Position numbers and translations under genes: made by a program
DNA from: Flavobacterium psychrolimnae
GTDB taxonomy: Bacteria; Bacteroidota; Bacteroidia; Flavobacteriales; Flavobacteriaceae
DNA: 59,044 nucleotides
Direction: 5' to 3'
NCBI RefSeq assembly: GCF_003312425.1
Contig: NZ_QNUX01000017.1
Location: 1-59,044, forward strand
Shown: positions 52,883 through 59,044 of the stretch, piece after piece
How the letters are laid out: each line of letters starts with the position of its first letter
Position numbering within the stretch: position 1 is the first letter of the stretch
The notes under the pieces: model-generated
What the model saw: only the letters and a program-made list of their open reading frames with translations
Databases searched by the model: none
What the model was told of the DNA's origin: nothing

Positions 52883-55297
52883 TTACCCTTTATCCGATAA
52901 TCTCAAAATATCGCCAAAAACACCTCTTGCCGTTACTGCTGATCCTGCGCCTGCGCCTTGAATTACGATTGGTCGGTCTCCATACGATTCTGTGTAAATT
53001 TCGAAGAAAGAATCAGAACCTTTCAATCCGCCCAGCGCCGTATCAGATGGTACAGAAACTAATTTCACTTCCAGATTTCCTTTATCATTTTGCAAATCAC
53101 CTGACAATTCGCCTATGTACCTTAAAACGTGATTTGGTTTTTGCTCTGCTTTTATTTTAGCATAAATTGGATCAAACTCTGTCAATTTATTAAAAAAATC
53201 AGAAACATCACCTTCACGCAAATGTTCTGGAATTAAATTTTGAATATCAATTTCTTCAAATTCATTTTGCAAGTCCAATTCCCTGGCCAAAATCAATAAT
53301 TTTCTACCTACATCATTCCCGCACAAGTCCTCTCTTGGATCGGGCTCCGTATATCCGTTATCAATTGCTTCTTTCAATATTTCGCTGAACGGAGCGTCTT
53401 TTGCAGAAAAATTATTGAACAAATAACTCAATGTTCCTGAGAAAACACCTTTAATCTTCGTAATATTTTCACCTGAAAGGTGCAATAATTTAATTGTATC
53501 AATCAACGGTAATCCCGCTCCCACATTCGTTTCATAAAGATAACTCTTTTGATTATCTGCCAATACTTTTCGTAATTTTTTATAAAAACTATAACTCAAC
53601 GTATTGGCTACTTTATTGGATGAAATCAAATCAAAGCTACTTTCTGCTAAAGGAATATAATTTTCAACAAATGTGGCACTTGCCGTGTTATCAATCGCAA
53701 TCAAATTCTCTAAGTGATGCTCATTTGCGTACGCAATTACATCATCAATAGTATAAGAGAATCCATTATTTTGAATTTCATTTTTCCAATTTGGAGTAAC
53801 CCCATTTTTATTTAAAAGTACATTACTAGAATTGGCAATAGCAAAAACATTTAGTTTAATGTCTTTTCTTTTTTCGATGGTTGCAGCTGATTCCAATATT
53901 TGGTTAATCAACGTTCCGCCCACTAAACCATGCCCGAAAATAGCAATATTAATTTTCTTTGAAACTCCAAAAATCTCTCCGTGAATCACATTTAAGGCTT
54001 TGTTCAGTTGCGATTTTTTAACCACCAAACTCACGTTTTTACCTGTAACCGTATTATTGAAAAGAATCGGGACAATTTTATTTTTTATCAACGCCGTATA
54101 AGGCTTGTGAAACGTACTCAAATCCTGCCCAATGATAGAAATCACAGAAACTTCATCCGTTACCGTGATTTTATTCACATCTTTCGAATAGAAATCATTC
54201 TCGAATTCTTTCTCTAGTTCAATCATGGCTTTAGTCGCTTTATCCGCTGCTACGACCAAACCAATTCCTCTTTCTGAAGAACCTTGAGAAATAATACTCA
54301 CACTAATATCATTGTCGCCCATCACTCTGAAAATACGGGCATCAACACCCGTTTTACCAAGCAATCCTCTTCCTTCCAGATTCACTAAAGACACATTTTC
54401 AAGTACAGAAAGTGTTTTAATGCCTTCCTTATTAGAATTTGATGTAATTAATGTTCCTTTATTTTCGTGGTTGAAAGTATTCAAAATACGAAGCGGAATA
54501 TTTTTTTCCAATAAAGGAATAATCGTTTTGGCATGGAGAATCGTCGCACCAAAATTCGCTATTTCATTGGCTTCGTTAAATGACAAATGGTCAATTTTTT
54601 TTGCATCAAGCACTAAGTCTGGATTAGCGGTATAAATTCCGTCTACGTGTGTGTAATTCTGTAATTCGTCCGCATTTAAGTAATTCGCTATCAACGAAGC
54701 GGTATAATTACTACCATTTCTTCCTAAAGTAGTGGTGTCATTATTGTTATTAGAACCTATGAAACCCGTAACAATGTTTACTGTTGTTCCGTTATTCTCC
54801 TTAAAATAATTGATGACATTTTTCTTTGAAATTTGTTCCAAAGGTTGTGCATCACCAAATTTCGAATCGGTTTTAATCAATTCTCTGGTATCTGCAAAAC
54901 GGGCATTTATTCCATTTTCAACGAGAATAGCTGTCAGTAATTTGGCAGAAAGCAATTCCCCTTTGGATAAAATCTGGTCTTTAATTTTGTTGCTGTAATC
55001 ACCAATTAAACTAACGCCTTCAAATAATTTCTCCAGAACATTGAATTCCTCAGACAAATCCACGTTCTCATATTCATCTTGTTGGTATTTTTTAAAATCC
55101 TCAAAAAGCAGTTTATAATCCTTATTAGTAGCCGCAACCTTTAAAATTTCTTCCAGTTCATCCGTGGCATTTCCTCTTGCTGAAACCACAATTGCAATTT
55201 CCTCTCCTTGATTTACTTTATCAGTAATAATTGCAACCACTTTATTTATTCCGTCGCCATTCGATAAAGATTTACCTCCAAATTTTAATATTTTCAT
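52883..55297 (-). CDS. thrA: Bifunctional aspartate kinase / homoserine dehydrogenase
   Basis: The 804-residue fusion feeds homoserine into methionine and threonine synthesis. The aspartokinase module (about 1-290) begins MKILKFGGKSLSNGDGI; FGGKS replaces the usual FGGTS. It continues with VTGFIGSNNNNDTTTLGRNG near 175. An ACT pair follows (about 310-450). The homoserine dehydrogenase module (about 460-804) starts NIAIFGHGLVGGTLINQIL and has GYTEPDPREDLCGNDVGRK near 645. It lies 18 bp after metX, so the flux enzyme shares the SAM riboswitch. Confidence 0.94.
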   Translation of the reverse strand: MKILKFGGKSLSNGDGINKVVAIITDKVNQGEEIAIVVSARGNATDELEEILKVAATNKDYKLLFEDFKKYQQDEYENVDLSEEFNVLEKLFEGVSLIGDYSNKIKDQILSKGELLSAKLLTAILVENGINARFADTRELIKTDSKFGDAQPLEQISKKNVINYFKENNGTTVNIVTGFIGSNNNNDTTTLGRNGSNYTASLIANYLNADELQNYTHVDGIYTANPDLVLDAKKIDHLSFNEANEIANFGATILHAKTIIPLLEKNIPLRILNTFNHENKGTLITSNSNKEGIKTLSVLENVSLVNLEGRGLLGKTGVDARIFRVMGDNDISVSIISQGSSERGIGLVVAADKATKAMIELEKEFENDFYSKDVNKITVTDEVSVISIIGQDLSTFHKPYTALIKNKIVPILFNNTVTGKNVSLVVKKSQLNKALNVIHGEIFGVSKKINIAIFGHGLVGGTLINQILESAATIEKRKDIKLNVFAIANSSNVLLNKNGVTPNWKNEIQNNGFSYTIDDVIAYANEHHLENLIAIDNTASATFVENYIPLAESSFDLISSNKVANTLSYSFYKKLRKVLADNQKSYLYETNVGAGLPLIDTIKLLHLSGENITKIKGVFSGTLSYLFNNFSAKDAPFSEILKEAIDNGYTEPDPREDLCGNDVGRKLLILARELDLQNEFEEIDIQNLIPEHLREGDVSDFFNKLTEFDPIYAKIKAEQKPNHVLRYIGELSGDLQNDKGNLEVKLVSVPSDTALGGLKGSDSFFEIYTESYGDRPIVIQGAGAGSAVTARGVFGDILRLSDKG

Positions 55298-55315
55298 TGT
55301 GTTGTGTTTTTTGGC

Positions 55316-56284
55316 TTAGAATATATCCTGAAGCAAATTGTGTAATTGTTTGTATTCTATCAAAAAAGCGTCGTGTCCGTGAATGGAAACAATTTCTTGA
55401 TAACTGACCTTGTTTTTATATTTTTTTAATTCCTCGTAAGTAGCTTTATTTTCATTTGCAGTAAAAAACAAGTCTGAATTGATTCCAATAATATGAATCT
55501 CAGCTTCAATTTTTGACGTTATTTCTTCGAATGAATCACTATTTCTGGTAATATCTATCGTCTTCAACAGTTGATTCATCATTTTATAAGAGGAGATTTG
55601 AAAACGTTTCTGTAATTTTTCGCCATGATGCAGCAACCAACTTTCCACATTAAAAATGGCTAATTCTTCATTGGTGGTTCGCTGAAATTTTGCAGCAAAA
55701 GACTCTGGTGTTCGATAGCAAAGCATAGCATGAGTTCGTGCATCTTCAATAGGTTTCGAAGAATTTTTCAAAATTTGTTCCTGCAAAAAACAGTTTGCAA
55801 TTAACCAGTCTGTCGATTTCCAATCGGTTGCAATAGGAATTAAATGTTGTGTGATTTTTGGTTCCAATGCGACCATTTCCCAAGCGATTCCTCCACCTAC
55901 AGAACCACCAATAACGGTGTATAGTTTTTTAATTTCAAGAAGCTGAATTCCTTCAATAAAAATTTTAGCGATGTCTCTGCTATTAAAGTCCGAATAATTT
56001 TCAATGATAAAACCATCAAATCCATTTCCAGGAACATTAAAAGCAAGTATCGTATATTTTGTAGTATCAATAGTTTTGTTAGTACCAATTAAATCATTCC
56101 ACCAACCATTTTCTCCAACAACTTGTGAATTTCCAGTTAAAGCATGATTGACCAAAACGATTGGAGCAGTATGCAATTCAGGTCCAAAAACTTGAAAACT
56201 TAAGTTTAAGGCAGCATAAAAAGCGCCACTTTCGGTGGTGAAATTTTGTAATGTAATGGATGTAGGTTTATTTTCCAATTGCAA
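55316..56284 (-). CDS. metX: Homoserine O-acyltransferase (MetX-type alpha/beta hydrolase)
   Basis: The 322-residue protein is shorter than typical MetX (about 370). Motifs are VNHALTGNSQVVGENGWWNDLIG near 43, the nucleophile elbow VIGGSVGGGIAWEM near 130 and the acid/base residues in GINSDLFF near 274 and SIHGHDAFLIEY near 303. No ATG is found near the family start; the first codon used here is TTG at 56284, with TTG or ATA alternatives close by. It lies behind a SAM-I riboswitch and activates homoserine with acetyl- or succinyl-CoA. Confidence 0.88.
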   Translation of the reverse strand: MQLENKPTSITLQNFTTESGAFYAALNLSFQVFGPELHTAPIVLVNHALTGNSQVVGENGWWNDLIGTNKTIDTTKYTILAFNVPGNGFDGFIIENYSDFNSRDIAKIFIEGIQLLEIKKLYTVIGGSVGGGIAWEMVALEPKITQHLIPIATDWKSTDWLIANCFLQEQILKNSSKPIEDARTHAMLCYRTPESFAAKFQRTTNEELAIFNVESWLLHHGEKLQKRFQISSYKMMNQLLKTIDITRNSDSFEEITSKIEAEIHIIGINSDLFFTANENKATYEELKKYKNKVSYQEIVSIHGHDAFLIEYKQLHNLLQDIF

Positions 56285-56355
56285 ATCTTTTATGATTTTT
56301 GACTTGTGTTTGGAAATATTAGAAAGAAAGCTAGGAGTTATCTAGACAATTTCTT

Positions 56356-56465
56356 AGTGTTATCTTTCCACGTTTGGCGTGGTAGAATGCAGCACCTTCT
56401 TCGATAAATCGAAGGGTTGCTAAGGCTTCATCGGGTCTAATCCCTCTGCCTTTCTTTATAACATT
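56356..56465 (-). ncRNA. SAM-I (S-box) riboswitch upstream of metX
   Basis: The minus strand carries TGTTAT, AAAGGCAGAGGGATTAGACC, CGATGAAGCCTTAGCAACCC, a P3 hairpin (CTTCGAT with ATCGAAG), AAGGTGCTGCATTCTACC, a P4 hairpin (CCACG with CGTGG) and AAAGATAACA, closing P1. It is almost a sister of the metH copy. The metX start lies about 75 nt downstream with no U-tract terminator, so it may act on translation. Confidence 0.94.
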
Positions 56466-56469
56466 TCAA

Positions 56470-56560
56470 TACGTTTGTGAACTTATGATTGCAAATTAAG
56501 CACTATTTTCTTTAACAACCAAATTTTTATACGCAATCGATTTTTTTTGTTTGGTTCAAA
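56470..56560 (-). promoter_or_regulatory. Probable metX promoter region
   Basis: The minus strand shows TTG, 20 nt, TTAATTTG about 40 nt before the riboswitch; the -7 box differs from TAnnTTTG at one base. Otherwise the stretch is AT-rich and featureless. Confidence 0.4.
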
Positions 56561-56697
56561 TAAAAACCTGAAAACAATAAACATACGGTTGTTATTTTGA
56601 CGAAGTATTATAAACCAGTTACAGTTTTTACCTCGTCAAAACAACAATTTTAAATATCCTTTTGAAAATCTCAAAACCGAAAATAAATTCGGATTTC

Positions 56698-56907
56698 TTA
56701 AATAAAAAGCGCTTCATTCTCTTGCGAATACATTAAAAAAAGTAATGAATTTGGTACTATTTTTTGTGCCAAAGCATCGTTTTTTGAAATTTCAAATCTT
56801 GGATGAATCAATTCGTTTTTTGAATCATTCTCCTTTTGTTTTTTATTCCTGTTATTAATCCTTTCTAATAATTGGAATGTTTTTGGGAAATACTTAGTTG
56901 TGCTCAT
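56698..56907 (-). CDS. Small protein of unknown function
   Basis: The 69-residue frame encodes a basic N-terminal half (NNRNKKQKENDSKNE) and a hydrophobic C-terminus ending LLFLMYSQENEALFI. I recognise no family. It lies 80 nt downstream of the leader peptide-like frame and terminator at 56989-57143, and 230 nt before the metX riboswitch. It may be a real small gene or a chance frame in AT-rich DNA. Confidence 0.4.
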   Translation of the reverse strand: MSTTKYFPKTFQLLERINNRNKKQKENDSKNELIHPRFEISKNDALAQKIVPNSLLFLMYSQENEALFI

Positions 56908-56988
56908 AATTTTAAGGTGTTAGGTTTTTAATTCGTTGTTGGTTTTATTCGCATTATGTTTTTTAAAATTAAAATATAGTCTTAAAAC

Positions 56989-57024
56989 AAAAAACCCTTT
57001 TAGATGCATATCCAAAAGGGTTTT
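56989..57024 (-). terminator. Terminator with overlapping antiterminator, minus strand
   Basis: aaaaccctttt and aaaagggtttt form a perfect 11-bp stem with a 12-nt loop and a T tract on the minus strand. CTTTTGGA in its 5' arm and loop (57018-57011) is the exact complement of TCCAAAAG (57052-57045), directly after the stop of the 29-codon frame. Confidence 0.75.
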
Positions 57025-57053
57025 AAGTTGTTTGTAAACTTATACTTTTGGAA

Positions 57054-57143
57054 TCAACAGACGTAAATACACATAATGGCCTTGGCAGCGATCATCTTAT
57101 TGACAGTTGAATTATTTGTAAACTGGAGTTTTAGGTTATTCAT
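57054..57143 (-). CDS. Possible leader peptide of 29 codons
   Basis: The frame runs from ATG at 57143 to TGA at 57054 and encodes MNNLKLQFTN, then NSTVNKMIAAKAIMCIYVC. Its last third has several GC-rich codons, unusual in this AT-rich gap. It is followed at once by an antiterminator half and a terminator. It is not enriched for one amino acid; Ile, Met and Cys are frequent near its end. It could be an attenuator leader peptide or a small protein. Confidence 0.45.
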   Translation of the reverse strand: MNNLKLQFTNNSTVNKMIAAKAIMCIYVC

Positions 57144-57183
57144 TTATATTTTTTATTTATGTGCTATTATCTCTGTTGTATTC

Positions 57184-57217
57184 AAAAAAAAAGCTTCCCG
57201 TTATCTGGGAAGCTTTT
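57184..57217 (-). terminator. Terminator upstream of the 29-codon frame
   Basis: aaaagcttccc and gggaagctttt form a perfect 11-bp stem with a 7-nt loop, followed on the minus strand by nine T residues. It would end a short minus-strand transcript starting near 57300 before it reaches the 29-codon frame. Confidence 0.75.
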
Positions 57218-57458
57218 GCTATATAATTTAATTTAAAAATTATGCAATAAGCGACCCTCAGGAGTTATCCTGCGCGACTTTAAACATATTACAAATATTA
57301 AATTTCATTTTTTACTTTTTAAGAAAATCAAATTTGCAAATTATTTTTTAAATATCCAAATAAGTTTCAAAAATAATAGTAAAAATAGTTTCACACCTAA
57401 TTTTTAAATTGATTAAACTCACAAAAAGATTTATCAGCAAAAAAAAGTTAAGATTAAT

Positions 57459-57487
57459 TTGCAATTCAAAATGGTTTCATACATTTG
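57459..57487 (+). promoter_or_regulatory. Promoter of metK
   Basis: TTG, 18 nt, TACATTTG and then CACCCG match the strong Bacteroidetes promoter type of the tandem set at the left edge. The start is near 57494, giving a leader of about 165 nt. Confidence 0.8.
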
Positions 57488-57498
57488 CACCCGAATAC

Positions 57499-57628
57499 AA
57501 GAGGAAAAATTTGAACTGATTGCAACCTCTTCATAATGAAACAAATTCATTATGGATGCTGAAAATTTTTCAGTAGAAAAAATGCTAAAGCAGGAACCCT
57601 CCTTTAGTCCTTTTCAGCAATTATTTTT
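57499..57628 (+). ncRNA. Structured metK leader RNA, class unknown
   Basis: Perfect helices are AAGAGG with CCTCTT (57499/57526), CATAATGAA with TTCATTATG (57532-57554) and CTAAAG with CTTTAG (57585-57607, extended by AGG with CCT). GCTGAAAA (57558) can pair locally with TTTCAG (57568-57573) or distally with TTTTCAGC (57611-57618), which is followed by a T run (57623-57628). GCAACC, a hairpin and GGATGCTGAAA recall the S-box core, but kink-turn and closing parts are missing. A SAM-responsive switch is possible, not shown. Confidence 0.55.
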
Positions 57629-57657
57629 TCTCGCTTAATTTAAAAATAATAACTATT

Positions 57658-58908
57658 ATGGCCTATTTATTTACGTCAGAATCTGTAAGCGAAGGACATC
57701 CAGACAAAATTGCAGATCAAATTTCAGACGCATTAATTGATAATTTTTTGGCATTTGATGCTGACTCAAAAGTAGCTTGCGAAACTTTAGTAACTACTGG
57801 CCAGGTAATTTTGGCTGGTGAAGTAAAATCAAATACTTATTTAGACGTACAACAAATCGCTCGTGACGTAATCAGAAAAATTGGTTACACGAAAAGCGAA
57901 TACATGTTTGAAGCCAATTCTTGTGGAATCCTTTCTGCTATTCACGAACAATCTGCTGACATTAATCAGGGTGTTGACAGAAAAAATCCTGAAGAGCAAG
58001 GCGCTGGTGACCAAGGAATGATGTTTGGTTATGCTACTAATGAAACAGAAAATTATATGCCATTGGCACTTGATTTATCTCATAAATTATTGCAGGAATT
58101 AGCTATTTTAAGACGTGAAAATAACGAAATTACGTATTTGCGTCCTGATGCTAAATCTCAAGTAACTTTAGAATATAGCGATGACAATAAGCCAACTCGT
58201 ATAGATGCTATTGTAATCTCGACACAACATGATGATTTTGACGAAGAAGCTACAATGCTTGCAAAAATCAAAAAAGACATCGTTGAAATTTTGATTCCAA
58301 GGATTATTGCAAAAAATCCAACGCATGCTCATTTATTCAATGATGCAATCCAATACCACATTAACCCAACCGGAAAATTCGTAATTGGAGGACCGCACGG
58401 AGATACTGGATTGACAGGAAGAAAAATCATTGTGGATACTTACGGTGGAAAAGGTGCTCACGGTGGTGGTGCATTCTCTGGAAAAGATCCAAGTAAAGTA
58501 GATAGAAGTGCAGCTTATGCTACACGTCATATCGCTAAAAACTTAGTTGCAGCGGGTGTTGCTGACGAGATTTTAGTACAAGTTTCCTATGCGATTGGTG
58601 TTGCAAAACCAATGGGTATTTTTATTGATACCTACGGAACTTCAAAAGTGAATTTGACCAATGGTGAAATTGCCAAAAAAGTAGAAGCTATTTTTGATAT
58701 GCGTCCGTACTTTATTGAGCAACGTTTGAAATTAAGAAATCCAATTTATAGCGAAACTGCTGCTTACGGGCACATGGGACGTACTCCAGAAACGGTTACT
58801 AAAACTTTTTCTGCTCCAGGTGGAAACGAAAAAACAGTTACTGTTGAATTGTTTACTTGGGAAAAATTAGATTTCGTTGACCAAGTTAAAACGGCTTTTG
58901 GATTGTAA
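57658..58908 (+). CDS. metK: S-adenosylmethionine synthetase
   Basis: MetK makes SAM from methionine and ATP, closing the pathway encoded to its left. The 416-residue protein begins [20 protein letters not shown], followed by [15 protein letters not shown] near 118, [17 protein letters not shown] near 240 and the phosphate-binding [19 protein letters not shown] near 268-286. Length agrees with Bacteroidetes members. It is driven by a strong promoter and a structured leader, and faces away from metX. Confidence 0.96.
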   Translation: MAYLFTSESVSEGHPDKIADQISDALIDNFLAFDADSKVACETLVTTGQVILAGEVKSNTYLDVQQIARDVIRKIGYTKSEYMFEANSCGILSAIHEQSADINQGVDRKNPEEQGAGDQGMMFGYATNETENYMPLALDLSHKLLQELAILRRENNEITYLRPDAKSQVTLEYSDDNKPTRIDAIVISTQHDDFDEEATMLAKIKKDIVEILIPRIIAKNPTHAHLFNDAIQYHINPTGKFVIGGPHGDTGLTGRKIIVDTYGGKGAHGGGAFSGKDPSKVDRSAAYATRHIAKNLVAAGVADEILVQVSYAIGVAKPMGIFIDTYGTSKVNLTNGEIAKKVEAIFDMRPYFIEQRLKLRNPIYSETAAYGHMGRTPETVTKTFSAPGGNEKTVTVELFTWEKLDFVDQVKTAFGL

Positions 58909-58950
58909 TACAACATTTATAGTATAAAAAAGGGGATTTTGCAGATAGAC

Positions 58951-59044
58951 TGCCCCCAAAAGTTTAGACAAATTTATAATTAATTTTGATAATAATGAGC
59001 TCGATATTGTATCGGGCTCATTCCTTTTAAATTCAGTTTTATTC
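58951..59044 (-). mobile_element. End of an IS3-family insertion sequence, truncated by the window
   Basis: The left boundary reads tgcccccaaaagtttagaca, a terminal inverted repeat of the IS3/IS150 type starting with TG. Right behind it lies the 3' end of a transposase frame on the minus strand. The remainder continues beyond the window. Confidence 0.8.
58980..59044 (-). CDS. IS3-family transposase (OrfB), C-terminal end only
   Basis: The minus strand encodes IKLNLKGMSPIQYRAHYYQN and then a stop (TAA at 58980-58982). NLKGMSPIQYR is the conserved C-terminal motif of IS3-family integrase-type transposases. Only about 20 codons are in the window, so intactness cannot be judged. Confidence 0.8.
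   Translation of the reverse strand, partial: IKLNLKGMSPIQYRAHYYQN

Larger units (their letters stand above)
56908..57657. other. Divergent leader region of metK with two minus-strand terminators
   Basis: This 750-bp gap holds no long gene. In order it has a terminator (56989-57024), a 29-codon frame (57054-57143, minus), a second terminator (57184-57217), a small CAGGA-TCCTG hairpin (57258-57271), the metK promoter and its structured leader. The two terminators face the 69-codon gene and the metX side. Confidence 0.7.

Noticed and set aside
57258..57271. CAGGA-TCCTG hairpin as a known sRNA
   Set aside because: Only a 5-bp stem is seen, and no match to a named RNA family could be made by eye.
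57552..57638. 28-codon upstream frame in the metK leader
   Set aside because: It runs through the paired helices, shows no enriched codon and no start context; I treat it as chance.

Overview
The window looks like chromosomal DNA of a Flavobacterium-type bacterium (Bacteroidetes, Flavobacteriaceae). The reasons are the AT-rich sequence, the near absence of Shine-Dalgarno sites, repeated promoters of the Bacteroidetes type (TTG, 17-21 nt, TAnnTTTG), a gliding-motility gldA gene, methionine synthase split over two genes, and an ExbB-ExbD-ExbD-TonB cluster. No tRNA, rRNA, CRISPR or prophage was recognised inside the window. Three tandem strong promoters at the left edge point out of it, and the end of an IS3-family element lies at the right edge.

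Layout. 1-900: outward tandem promoters, a hairpin repeat and a long terminator. 0.9-6.1 kb: FtsX/LolE-type permease, NamZ-like muramidase, YkgJ cysteine-cluster protein, methyltransferase, YfiT-type thiol transferase, QueE. 6.2-12 kb: a leftward envelope operon (ExbB, two ExbD, TonB, small membrane protein, PstS-like lipoprotein, TPR protein). 12.3-23.3 kb: HerA-like ATPase and cupin, kynurenine monooxygenase, penicillin acylase, flavin reductase with FeS photolyase behind a large palindromic operator candidate, glycine-zipper lipoprotein, kynureninase, SIMPL protein. 23.4-32.3 kb: queA, then the leftward aromatic amino-acid region (pheA, aminotransferase, tyrA, DAHP synthase/chorismate mutase, rsgA, dtd, MazG-like, aroA). 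32.4-36.1 kb: dicarboxylate symporter, gldA, an unknown membrane-anchored protein, a RusA-like nuclease. 36.2-57 kb: a nearly unbroken leftward methionine/cysteine/sulfate-assimilation block. 57.6-58.9 kb: metK, followed by the IS3 end.

How the genes work together. The sulfur block covers sulfate activation (cysD, cysN), APS reduction (cysH), sulfite reduction (HEPN-tailed siroheme sulfite reductase), siroheme supply (cobA-type SUMT, cysG N-terminal type), a probable ferredoxin/flavodoxin-NADP reductase, a TauE/SafE permease, an Rrf2 regulator, homoserine formation (thrA) and activation (metX), sulfhydrylation (metZ-type), methylation (split metH, metF) and finally SAM (metK). Two SAM-I (S-box) riboswitches precede metX and metH. 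The aromatic operon begins with a previously unmarked 26-codon leader peptide rich in Phe and Tyr, followed by mutually exclusive antiterminator and terminator hairpins, which is the classical attenuation layout.

The strongest unexplained signals are: the structured metK leader, which resembles only the core of an S-box; a second leader-peptide/terminator arrangement at 56.99-57.3 kb; MITE-like inverted pairs of a C-rich hairpin repeat in three intergenic gaps of the sulfur operons; and a second family of hairpin repeats with four copies. All functional calls are from reading the sequence; no database search was run.
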